64,000 nucleotides of DNA from Chryseobacterium indologenes (GTDB lineage Bacteria > Bacteroidota > Bacteroidia > Flavobacteriales > Weeksellaceae), in the NCBI GenBank assembly GCA_002439165.1, contig DJTE01000005.1, forward strand, positions 1-64,000, read 5' to 3'. The number at the start of each line of letters is the position of its first letter. Positions within the stretch are counted from its first letter, which is position 1. Of the stretch, positions 16,916-25,900 are shown one piece after another. A program made the translations under genes and the position numbers. Under the pieces are notes generated by a model. It was not told the DNA's origin and did no database searches. It saw only the letters and a program-made list of their open reading frames with translations.

Positions 16916-17590
16916 ATGAATATTTTATTGGTTGAAGATGATCAGAGAATTAGCAATTTCCTGATAAAAGGACTTTCAGAAGCGGGATACCATATCGCAC
17001 TTGCAGAATCCGGAGAAAAAGCAAGAGAGCTTCTTAATACCTATGACTTTGATATTATTCTGATGGATATTATGCTTCCCGGGCTGGATGGGATACAGCT
17101 TACACAGATGATCCGGTTTAAAGGAAATTATACCCCGATCCTGGTGCTGAGTGCACTGAACAGTCCGGATGATAAAATTAAAATGCTGGATCTGGGAGCG
17201 GATGACTATCTGTCCAAACCTTTTCATTTTGATGAACTTATTTCAAGAGTAAAAGCCTTAACAAGAAGAAATAAACTGAGTTACCAGAAGGAAAACCAGC
17301 TTCTGGTATGCGGAAATATCATTATTGATACAGATCTCCATAAGGTAACCCAGGATGATAGGGAAATTGGACTGTCTCCAACGGAATATAAGCTTTTTAC
17401 CTACCTGATGGAAAATAAGAATAAGGTCCTGAGCAGAACACAGATCCTTCATAAGGTATGGGGAATTGATTTTGATAATGCAACGAATGTAGTGGATGTC
17501 TATATTTCCTATATCCGCAATAAAATTGATGAGACCAATCAGAAAATTATTCATACCGTGAAAGGAACCGGATACTTAATTAAAGACTGA
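16916..17590 (+). CDS. OmpR/PhoB-family response regulator
   Basis: 224 aa. Receiver domain (1-118) with the acidic pair D8/D9, phosphoacceptor D51 (LMDIMLPG), and the conserved Lys in LSKPF; winged-helix DNA-binding domain (about 125-222) with the RTQILHKVWG recognition region and the VKGTGYLI ending. It is followed after two bases by its histidine kinase. Regulators of this class bind direct repeats spaced at 10-11 bp; such a repeat array lies at the promoter of the metal efflux operon at 20446-20511, which makes that operon the likely target (CzcR/CusR-like). Confidence 0.93.
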   Translation: MNILLVEDDQRISNFLIKGLSEAGYHIALAESGEKARELLNTYDFDIILMDIMLPGLDGIQLTQMIRFKGNYTPILVLSALNSPDDKIKMLDLGADDYLSKPFHFDELISRVKALTRRNKLSYQKENQLLVCGNIIIDTDLHKVTQDDREIGLSPTEYKLFTYLMENKNKVLSRTQILHKVWGIDFDNATNVVDVYISYIRNKIDETNQKIIHTVKGTGYLIKD

Positions 17591-17592
17591 AA

Positions 17593-18963
17593 ATGACGCT
17601 CAGAAACAGGTTTACCCTTATTTCAAGCCTTTCTTTCGGCATTGTTTCTATCGTTACATTTGTAGTGATATTCTTTGCCTATTATGACAGTACAAAAATT
17701 TTTTACTTTGAAAAGCTAAGAAATACGGCCCTTATTTCTGCAATTTATTACCTTGAAAAAGATGAACTGCCCAAAGACAGACATGCACAGATCAAAAAAG
17801 AATACAATCATCTTATTCAGAACAACAGGGTAGCTGTTTATAACAAAAATAATGAAGTTACATTTGGTCATAATCTGAATGACCATAACATCAAACTGCG
17901 GCATTTAGAAGCTGCCAGAAATAATAAAGGGGTGCAGTTTATGGCCGACAAGAGCTTTTATTCCGGAATCTTCTATCCGGATAACCAGGGTGATTTTGTT
18001 GTTTTTGTAAAATATCCGGAAGATTCATTCCGGTCCCAGATGATCAGGCTTTCTGTGATTATGGCTTCCGTACTGGCGCTGGGATTGCTGGCTATTTATT
18101 TTCTGAGCCGCTATCTTTCAAAAATTGTTTATAAACCCGTTTCCAATGTTGTGGAACGGATCAGTAATGTGGATTATAATAATATATCCGCAGCAATTAC
18201 CTCTACCAATACCAATGATGAAATAGAAGAACTGATCAGGTCATATAATAAATTACTGGGCAGGATCTCGGAAAGTATGCTTCTGCAGCAGAATTTTATC
18301 AATTATGTTTCTCATGAATTTAAAACCCCTTTGGCCGCTATTTCCGGAAATCTTGAAGTATTCGCCCAAAAAGACAGAAGCCCCGAAGAGTACAGGAAAG
18401 TAGCGAAAGAATCTCTGGATAATGTGTACGAGATTGAAAATATTCTTAATAACCTTTTGCTGATGTCCGGAATGGCAAAGCTGGAATCTTCTCATCAACA
18501 GGTAAGAATGGATGAACTGATCTGGAAGATCTATGAAAAGCTGGAAGCCAGAGCAAAGGAAAATCATGCATCTGTTAAAATAGATCTGCGGGTTACAAAA
18601 CCTGCTTTATTAGAGTTTCCTGGAAATGAGACACTTCTTTATCTTGCATTATATAATATTGTAGAAAATGCAATTAAATATTCCTATGATCATCCTGTGC
18701 AGATCATTTTATCGGAACAGGAAAATCAATTAAACATTGAAGTGAAAGATCATGGAAAAGGAATTCCTTCGGAAGATCTAGCCAAAATTACGGAGACATT
18801 TTACAGAGGGAAAAATGTGGATTCAGTTAAGGGAAGTGGTATTGGATTATCGCTGTCCCGAAGTATTTTTGATCATCATCATATTATCATGAAAATTGAT
18901 TCTAAAGTAGATGTAGGGACGAATGTTCTGCTTATATTTCCGCCTGATTTTTTGAAACGGTAA
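17593..18963 (+). CDS. Sensor histidine kinase, CusS/CzcS-like context
   Basis: 456 aa. Two membrane helices (about 12-34 and 150-175) enclose a periplasmic sensor domain of about 115 residues. A HAMP linker (about 176-230) leads to the dimerisation helix with the phosphoacceptor H241 (VSHEFKTPL), then the ATPase domain with the N box (ENAIKYS), G1 (DHGKGIP) and G2 (GSGIGLSLS). It pairs with the response regulator two bases upstream. The signal is unknown; nearness to an RND metal efflux operon suggests a metal ion. Confidence 0.92.
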   Translation: MTLRNRFTLISSLSFGIVSIVTFVVIFFAYYDSTKIFYFEKLRNTALISAIYYLEKDELPKDRHAQIKKEYNHLIQNNRVAVYNKNNEVTFGHNLNDHNIKLRHLEAARNNKGVQFMADKSFYSGIFYPDNQGDFVVFVKYPEDSFRSQMIRLSVIMASVLALGLLAIYFLSRYLSKIVYKPVSNVVERISNVDYNNISAAITSTNTNDEIEELIRSYNKLLGRISESMLLQQNFINYVSHEFKTPLAAISGNLEVFAQKDRSPEEYRKVAKESLDNVYEIENILNNLLLMSGMAKLESSHQQVRMDELIWKIYEKLEARAKENHASVKIDLRVTKPALLEFPGNETLLYLALYNIVENAIKYSYDHPVQIILSEQENQLNIEVKDHGKGIPSEDLAKITETFYRGKNVDSVKGSGIGLSLSRSIFDHHHIIMKIDSKVDVGTNVLLIFPPDFLKR

Positions 18964-19108
18964 GGCTTTTTTCCGAGTGTTTGGCCAGAGCCTATTAAAT
19001 TTAATCTTTCGCAGATTTGACAGATTTGACAGATTTTTGCGTTTGTGAAAATCAACGGTTTTCCAAAACTCATGTGTACTTCTTATGCAAATTGCTTTTA
19101 TCTTGCAA
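18964..19108. other. Spacer with 9-bp tandem repeat
   Basis: Noncoding bases after the kinase gene. At 19012-19038 the unit CAGATTTGA occurs twice in tandem with a third partial copy (CAGATTTTT). No terminator hairpin with a T tract is seen right after the kinase stop. Confidence 0.5.
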
Positions 19109-19294
19109 TCACTTTAGTATTAAAATCTTTTGTGACTTTTGTGGTTTATTATTTTTTTTAACCTTATTAGGTTTTATTTTTCCACAGAATTCAGTAGAAT
19201 GTATATGCGTTTTTTCATATAACAAAATTGCAGATAAACTGTTTCCGTCTTTAAACTTGGCTTTTATATCCGCTTTCATGTCAAAAGTAATCAT
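19109..19294 (-). pseudogene. Orphan C-terminal tip of a toxin-like gene (fragment B)
   Basis: A 61-codon frame starting MITFDMKADIKAKFKDG, directly preceded by an in-frame stop and by a terminator hairpin. Its first codons match the MITFDM segment of the broken toxin at 19880-20385 (20 of 21 bases identical at 19276-19296 and 20095-20115), after which the two diverge. It therefore looks like a leftover alternative tail of the same gene type, displaced downstream of the partner gene as in orphan toxin modules. The protein itself has no recognisable family and probably is not expressed. Confidence 0.5.
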
Positions 19295-19310
19295 TTAACA
19301 TCTTAAAAAT

Positions 19311-19350
19311 TAAAAACGAAACTTCTAAAAATAGAAACTTCGCTTTTAAT
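19311..19350 (-). terminator. Hairpin after the immunity-like gene
   Basis: An imperfect stem (AAAGCGAAGTTTCTA side against TAGAAGTTTCGTTTT, with two mismatches and a bulge) followed leftward by T-rich sequence. It fits a terminator for the gene at 19368-19913. Confidence 0.6.
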
Positions 19351-19367
19351 TAAAAATATAGATTTTT

Positions 19368-19913
19368 TTATTTATCCTTCAAATATTCTTCCAATGAAAA
19401 ATCATCCCGATTACCCGGCTCAAAATACCTTTCTGCAGAAATAAATTCACCTAATTGATTAATATCTAAATCAGACGGATTATATACACTTGCCTTCCAG
19501 CCTTCAACTTTCATCGTTGAGCGGTTTTTATATCTCATCATTGTTCCAATAACTTTTAATTCATTTTCAATTTCATTAATAATAAAAGCTTCAAAAACAG
19601 TACCTAATAACGGATCAGGATCAGGATCGGTAGTTATATTTGAAACATAAGCAACAAATACATCTTCATAAATTTCATTTTTATAAGTGCTTATCTTATA
19701 CAAATGGCGAGGTCTATATATCGTTGGATTCTCTTCTTCAATAAGTTCTTTCTCTTCAAAGATCCCTAAACTTTCGTCAAGATCTTCAATTGCCATATTA
19801 TATAACTCTTTAACACAGTTATTAAAAGCAATCAAATCATCTGAATGTAATCTAGTCCAGCATTCGGCTTCTTTATCCAAAAATTTTAAAATAAATTCTT
19901 TTATTTTTACCAC
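19368..19913 (-). CDS. Acidic protein, probable immunity partner of a toxin module
   Basis: 181 aa from a GTG start (reading VVKIKEF, first residue Met). The N-terminal third is helical (KFLDKEAECW, NNCVKELYNMAIEDL) and the rest alternates beta strands and loops, ending in an acidic tail (DDFSLEEYLKDK). No signal peptide. It is unusually AT-rich compared with neighbours and its start overlaps the last codons of the broken toxin reading frame at 19880-20385, the usual toxin-immunity arrangement. A small cytoplasmic acidic protein in this place fits an immunity protein; the family is not recognised and the role is inferred from context. Confidence 0.65.
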   Translation of the reverse strand: MVKIKEFILKFLDKEAECWTRLHSDDLIAFNNCVKELYNMAIEDLDESLGIFEEKELIEEENPTIYRPRHLYKISTYKNEIYEDVFVAYVSNITTDPDPDPLLGTVFEAFIINEIENELKVIGTMMRYKNRSTMKVEGWKASVYNPSDLDINQLGEFISAERYFEPGNRDDFSLEEYLKDK

Positions 19914-20385
19914 TTTTCTGTCTAATTATCTTTTTTATTATCCCCTTGTCTTCTTTTGCTTTCGCTTCAGCTTTACCATCAATTGACTCTCTATCCGCTT
20001 TGAAATTATCCGCTAAATAATTTACAGATTAAGCCCATGTCTATATAGCTCATCTTTTTCCTTCTTAGCAAAATATAATATATAGCATCAACCGTCATAT
20101 CAAAAGTAATCATTTTATTTGGGGTTTTATCAGCTATTTTATCAGCTTCTTCTTCTATTTTTCTTCTGCTGTAAGCATCGGTCCAAGATTATATTCTGCA
20201 CTTGTATTGATAATACTTAAGGCTTCCTTATATCCTGAACCTTTAAACCGGTCAGCAATTAAATGCTTCCTATGTGTCACTTTTCCATTGGAGCTGTTTG
20301 AAGTGATATAACCTCTTGTACCTGAAGGTTTTACTGATAGCGAATAACCATTTATAATATGATAAAAAAGCCTTCCCTTATCCAT
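19880..20385 (-). pseudogene. Frameshifted polymorphic-toxin C-terminal domain (fragment A)
   Basis: The intact first part (20385-20155, 76 aa) contains THRKHLIADRFKGSGY (H38, H41) and NLGPML, like the catalytic tip of secreted nuclease toxins. It then stops at TAG, but adding one A to the A5 run near 20159 restores EEEADKIADKTPNKMITFDM. Two further shifts continue as FAKKEKDELYRHGLN and then NYLADNFKADRESIDGK up to the start of the partner gene. No upstream toxin body is present: the frame opens just after a stop near 20417, close to the efflux promoter. It is a dead remnant, brought in by transfer or recombination. The exact nuclease family is not settled. Confidence 0.65.
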
Positions 20386-20445
20386 TGATATATTATTTTG
20401 TGAGATACAAATTTGTCATTTGTGTTAAAAAAATAATCTCTACCT

Positions 20446-20511
20446 ATTCTAATCAAATTCTAATGTTGAACTAACTGAATTCTAATTTCATTCGAAATTG
20501 AGTCTAATCTT
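20446..20511 (+). promoter_or_regulatory. Six-unit 11-bp direct-repeat operator
   Basis: Six consecutive 11-bp units start at 20446, 20457, 20468, 20479, 20490 and 20501. Units 1, 2 and 4 read ATTCTAAT plus three bases; unit 6 is AGTCTAAT, unit 5 ATTCGAAA and unit 3 GAACTAAC. The 11-bp phase puts all copies on one face of the helix, as in PhoB boxes bound by OmpR/PhoB-type regulators. The array reaches the -33 region of the efflux promoter, as expected for an activator. The likely binder is the response regulator at 16916. Confidence 0.75.
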
Positions 20512-20526
20512 ACGCCGGTAATTTTG
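20498..20526 (+). promoter_or_regulatory. Efflux operon promoter
   Basis: TTG (20498-20500), 18 bases, TAATTTTG (20519-20526), ten bases before the ATG at 20536, which gives a very short leader. The -33 part overlaps units 5-6 of the repeat array. Confidence 0.65.
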
Positions 20527-20535
20527 TGGTCTTAA

Positions 20536-21822
20536 ATGATAAGACCTTTGAAGAAGATTATTTTTACCCTCCTGTATATTCATGGTTTCAGTTTCTTTTC
20601 GGCACAGATTTCCGATACGGTAAGTATTTCCAGGAAAGAAGCAGAAGCAGTTTTTCTTGCTAAAAACCTGGATCTCATTGCGCAGAAGCTGGAAATCTCC
20701 CAGGCGGAAGCACGGGCTGTTCAGGCTAAATACTGGCCCAACCCCAAATTAAGCATCAGTGAAGTCAATTTATGGAGAACATATGATATCGAAGAACAGC
20801 CGGCACTGATCGGGAACTGGGGAAAAAACAGCCAGATCTCGGCAGAGATTGAACAGGTGATCCAGACCGCCGGAAAGAGACGGAAAAATATCGAGCTTCA
20901 GAAAATAGAGGTGGAAGGAGAGAAGTATGAATTACAGGAAGTTCTGCGTGAGCTTAAAAAGACTGTGAGAAATATCATGACTGAGATCCAGTACAGCCAG
21001 GAACAGCAAAAGATTTATCAGGGACAGATCTCCTCCATTGAAAAATTAACAAGGTCTTATAACAATCAGCTAAACCTCGGGAATATCAGTAAGGCAGAAT
21101 ATGTCCGCCTGAAAGCGCAGGAAATTGAATTCAGGAAAAAACTGATCTCATTGAAACAGGAAACTGAAGACCGACAGACAGAGCTGAAAGCCCTGTTAAT
21201 GATGCCTGCCCGCTCTTACCTTATTATTTCAGATGCATTTGTCATGCCGGATAAAGAACTTTCCGAACTGGAACTTTCCCGGTGGCTGGAAAAAGCAAAA
21301 GAAAACCGTCCGGATATTCTGATTTCAAAAAATAAAGAAAAACACGCCGAGAAAAACCTGGAAATACAGAATGCTCTTAAAGTTCCGGATATTGCAGTTT
21401 CCATTGGGTACGACCGCGGAGGGAATATCATGAAGGATTTTATAGGGCTGGGGATATCTGTCGATCTTCCCGTTTTCGACAGGAATAAAGGAAATATCCA
21501 GGAAGCACGGCTGGAAATTCAGAAAATGAAAAATGAGACACAGAAAAACCTGTTGAAATCTGAGAATGAAATCATCTCTGTTTTCAGAAACTATATCCGG
21601 ACACAGCATGTGTCTGAAGAAATTGATGAAGCCTATGAATCTACACTGGACAGCCTATTGGTAAGCCATGAGAAAAATTTCAGGCTTAGAAACATCAGTA
21701 TGCTGGAATACATGGATTTCCTGGATACCTATATCGGCAATAAAATGATCATTCTGGACACTAAAAAAGAACTTAATCAATATTACGAAAACCTGCAGTA
21801 CGTTGTGGGACAGGATTTATAA
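20536..21822 (+). CDS. TolC-family outer-membrane efflux protein (CzcC/CusC-like)
   Basis: 428 aa. A signal peptide (about 1-24, ending SFFSAQ) and two long coiled-coil/outer-membrane efflux protein repeats with many Glu/Lys heptads (about 40-230 and 250-425). In the family it forms the trimeric outer-membrane channel of a three-part metal exporter. It starts ten bases after the -7 element and overlaps the adaptor gene region, so it heads the operon. Confidence 0.9.
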   Translation: MIRPLKKIIFTLLYIHGFSFFSAQISDTVSISRKEAEAVFLAKNLDLIAQKLEISQAEARAVQAKYWPNPKLSISEVNLWRTYDIEEQPALIGNWGKNSQISAEIEQVIQTAGKRRKNIELQKIEVEGEKYELQEVLRELKKTVRNIMTEIQYSQEQQKIYQGQISSIEKLTRSYNNQLNLGNISKAEYVRLKAQEIEFRKKLISLKQETEDRQTELKALLMMPARSYLIISDAFVMPDKELSELELSRWLEKAKENRPDILISKNKEKHAEKNLEIQNALKVPDIAVSIGYDRGGNIMKDFIGLGISVDLPVFDRNKGNIQEARLEIQKMKNETQKNLLKSENEIISVFRNYIRTQHVSEEIDEAYESTLDSLLVSHEKNFRLRNISMLEYMDFLDTYIGNKMIILDTKKELNQYYENLQYVVGQDL

Positions 21823-21832
21823 ATACCTACCG

Positions 21833-22948
21833 ATGAGAATGAATACAACCCAATATATTGCTGTTTTTTATCTGTCTGCTTTGGTTACCCTTACAGGCTG
21901 TAAAGATCAGCAGGAAAATAAAGAAGAAAATAAAAGCTACTGCATCAGCAAAGAACTTAAAAAAGACATCCGGCTTGTAAAAGCAGAAATCCGCCCTATC
22001 GAGGAAAGTATTACGCTGACCGGCGAAGTGGAAAGCAATTCGGATAAAACCGTTCCGTTTGTAAGCCTTGTGGACGGAATAGTCACTGATACCTACTTTT
22101 CGCTTGGAAATTATGTGAAAAAAGGGCAGGTACTGGCCAGTGTAAAAAGTACGGCAGTCAATGAAATGCAGGATGATACCCGGACCTTACAGGCTCAGCT
22201 GGCTGTGGCCAAAAGAAAGCTTTCCTCTGTGGAAGCCATGTATAAAGATGATATTGCATCCCAAAGAGATTTACAGGAAGCAAAAGCTGAAGTGGCGATC
22301 CTGCAGTCCAATATTTCTAAAACACAGAAAAATATGCAGCTGTATTCAGCGGGAGGAAGTACCATTCAGATTAAGGCTCCTGCGGACGGCTATGTGATTT
22401 CTAAAAATGTTTCCAGAGGAATGCCGGTTACTGCCGGTGGAGATCAGCTTTTCACCATTTCCAATCTGGATAAGGTATGGGTGATGGCGAATGTATATGC
22501 TACAAACATGAGGAATGTATATGTAGATCAGCCTGTTGTCGTAAAGACGCTGGCTTATCCGGATGAAAGTTTTTCAGGAAAGATCAATACGGTTTCACAG
22601 GTGTTCAATGAAAATGAACGGGTGCTGAAGGCGAAAATCATTATGGATAATCATGGAATGAAACTACGGCCGGGAATGTCGGCAGACGTGGTTTTACCTC
22701 TTAATTCACAAAATAAAAATGCATTGGCAATTCCAGTCAAGGCCTTAATCTTCGACAACAATCAAAGCTATGTTGTGGTGTATAAAAAAGACTGCGAGCT
22801 GGAAATAAGGCCTGTAACGGAGATTGCTTCCAACAGCCGGCATATTTATGTAGAAGGAAACTTAAAGCCGGGAGAGACGGTCATCGCTTCCAACGGTCTG
22901 CTGATCTATGAGAACCTGAAAAATCAATTAAACAAAGCCGGGAAATAA
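21833..22948 (+). CDS. RND efflux periplasmic adaptor (CzcB/CusB-like), lipoprotein
   Basis: 371 aa from the ATG at 21833 (MRMNTTQY). A GTG ten codons upstream is also in frame but would place the signal peptide too far inside and overlap the previous gene. The lipobox (TLTGC) anchors the protein. HlyD-type barrel-sandwich, helical hairpin (about 115-160: QAQLAVAKRKLSSVEAM) and beta-barrel segments follow in order. It bridges the RND pump and the TolC-like channel. Its stop codon overlaps the pump start (TAATG). Long His/Met-rich metal-binding stretches are absent, so the ion is not readable from it. Confidence 0.9.
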   Translation: MRMNTTQYIAVFYLSALVTLTGCKDQQENKEENKSYCISKELKKDIRLVKAEIRPIEESITLTGEVESNSDKTVPFVSLVDGIVTDTYFSLGNYVKKGQVLASVKSTAVNEMQDDTRTLQAQLAVAKRKLSSVEAMYKDDIASQRDLQEAKAEVAILQSNISKTQKNMQLYSAGGSTIQIKAPADGYVISKNVSRGMPVTAGGDQLFTISNLDKVWVMANVYATNMRNVYVDQPVVVKTLAYPDESFSGKINTVSQVFNENERVLKAKIIMDNHGMKLRPGMSADVVLPLNSQNKNALAIPVKALIFDNNQSYVVVYKKDCELEIRPVTEIASNSRHIYVEGNLKPGETVIASNGLLIYENLKNQLNKAGK

Positions 22949-25900
22949 TGCGAAAATTTGTACAGAATATAGTTTCCTTCTCTTTAAAAAACTCACTGAT
23001 CGTTCTGCTGGGAACTTTCCTTTTGCTGGCCGGAGGAATCTATTCCTATATTCATACGCCTATTGAAGCATTTCCGGATGTTACCAATACCAGGGTACGG
23101 GTAATTACCCAGTGGCCGGGAAGAAGTGCCGAGGAAATAGAGAAATTCGTCACCCTGCCGATTTCCAAGGAAATGAATTCTATTCCGAATAAAACTTCGG
23201 TAAGGTCTATTTCATTATTCGGATTGTCGGTGGTTACTGTCATTTTTGATGATCATATCAGTGATTTCTATGCCCAGCAGTATGCCTCCAATAAACTGGG
23301 AAATGTACAGCTTCCCAATGGTGCGGAATACAGCATTGAGCCTCCTTCCGGCGCAACCGGGGAAATTTACAGGTATATTATCAAAAGTAAACTGCCGATC
23401 AAAGAAGTGACGGCCATTCAGGATTGGGTTATTGAAAGAGAACTGCTGGCAGTGCCGGGAGTGGCGGATGTGGTGAGTTTCGGAGGAGAAGAAAAAACAT
23501 ATGAAATAAAAATTAATCCTACGGAACTGCATAATTATGACCTTTCCCCCCTGGATGTGTATGAAGCCGTCTCGAAAAGCAACATTAATGTAGGAGGAGA
23601 TGTGGTGTCCAAAGGCGATCAGGCCTATGTAGTGAGGGGGATCGGTCTTTTGGAAAGGAAAGAGGATATTGAAAACATACAGATTGAGGTAAAAGGTTCC
23701 ACACCAATTTTGGTAAAGCATGTTGCCGAAGTAAAAGTATCTGCCAAACCAAGACTGGGGCAGGTAGGATACAATAAGGAGAATGATGTGGTAGAAGGAA
23801 TTGTGATCATGCTCCGCGGTGAAAATCCAAGTGAAGTGATTGCCCGGCTGAAAGAGAGAATAGAACAGCTGAATGGGGGAGAGCTTCCCGGTGATGTACA
23901 GATCGAACCGATTATAGACCGTACAGAGCTGGTGAACACTACCGTTCATACCGTTTCCAAAAACCTGGTTGAAGGGGTAATTCTGGTTTCCGTTATTGTA
24001 TTTATTTTCCTGTACAACTGGAGAACAACGTTTATTGTCGCTTCAGTGATTCCCCTGGCTTTCCTTTTTGCTATTATCATGCTGAAAATCCAGGGGCTTC
24101 CTGCCAATCTGATCTCTATGGGTGCGCTGGATTTCGGCTTGCTGCTGGAGGGAACACTCGTTATTGTTGAACATGTCTTTGTTGCCCTCGAACACAAAGC
24201 CCGGAAAATCGGACTGCGCAGATTCAATAAAATTTCAAAGCTGGGAATCATCAAAAAAAGTGCAGGAAGCGTGGCCGGCTATATTTTCTTTGCATTGCTG
24301 ATCCTTATTGTTGCCCTGATGCCTATTTTCTCTTTCCGGAAAGTTGAAGGGAAAATGTTCTCTCCTTTGGCATTTACATTAGGATATGCATTATTGGGAT
24401 CATTGATTCTGAGTCTCACATATGTTCCGGCGATGTGCAAACTCCTGCTGACGAAAAATATAGAGGAAAAGGAAAATTTTATTTCCAGATTCTTCAGAGT
24501 GAATATCTACCGGATTTATGAGTTCAGCGACCGTCACAAAAAAGGATTTATCATTGGGTTTGTTGCTTTACTCGCTGTTTGCGGCTGGAGATTCTCCAGC
24601 TATGGTTCCGAATTTTTACCGAAACTGAACGAAGGCGCAATCTACGTTCGTGCTACCCTTCCCAACAGTGTTAACCTGGATGAATCGGTACGTCTTACCA
24701 AAGAAATGAAGGACATCCTGATGAAATATGATGAAGTAAAATTCATCATGACCCAGACCGGGCGTCCTAATGACGGAACAGATCCCACCGGATTCTTTAA
24801 TATAGAATTCAATATCCAGCTTAAACCGGAAAATGAATGGAAGAAAAAAATATCCAAAGAAGAACTGCTGGAGCAGATGAGGGTTTCCCTTGAAAAATAT
24901 CCGGGAATCAACTTTGGCTTCAGCCAGCCGATCCAGGATAATGTAGAAGAATATGTAGCAGGGGTAAAGGCTCCGCTGGTGATCAAGATTTTCGGAAACG
25001 ATTTATTTCAGCTTGAAGATTATGCCAATCAGGTAGCCAATTCCATCAGGACGGTTCCGGGAATTTCAGACGTTAATGTCTTTAAAAATATTGGTCTTCC
25101 GGAGCTCAGAATTCAGCTTCATGATTCCAAGATGGCAAAATACGGAGTGTCTACCGCAGATGCACAGGCTGTGATCGAAATGACCATCGGAGGGCAGGCA
25201 GCCACCAGATTTTATGAAAACGAAAGAATGTTTGATGTCATGCTGAGATTTGAAAAGCAGTACCGCGATACCCCGGAAAAAATGGGGGATATCCTGATCC
25301 CGACTCAGGATAATAAAAAGGTTCCGCTGAAAGAAATTGCAACGATTGATTATCATACCGGGCCATCGTTTATTTACCGTGAAGGAAACAGCCGCTATAT
25401 CGGAGTTGGATTTAATATTGAAGGCCGCGACCTGGGAAGTACGATCAAAGAAGCAAAAGCAAAGGTGGAAAAAGAGGTGAAGCTTCCGAAAGGGCATAAA
25501 ATGACCTGGGCAGGAGAGTTTGAAAGTAAAGAAAGAGCAGGAAAACAGCTGGCGATGGTGGTCCCGATTTCACTGGTTCTTATTCTGATGTTGCTGTATT
25601 TCAATTTTGGAAATATGAAAGACACCCTGATTTCTTCCATAACCCTTGCATTCGCATTTATCGGAGGATTTCTGTCGCTCTGGTTTACCGGAACTATTTT
25701 CGGAATCTCTGCGGGAATCGGGTTTATTATCCTTTTTGGGGTGGCTACCATTGACGGGATCGTTCTGATTGGAGTGATGAAAGAAAACCTGCAGAACAGA
25801 ATGTCCCTTAAAGAATCCATTGCCCAGGGAGTGCAGAGCAGAATCCGTCCCGTAGTGATGATTGCCCTGATGGGATCAATGGGACTGCTGCCGGCAGCAA

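Noticed and set aside
19012..19038. Three CAGATTT repeats as a CRISPR array or attachment site
   Set aside because: Units are 9 bases in direct tandem without spacers; no cas genes or integrase nearby.
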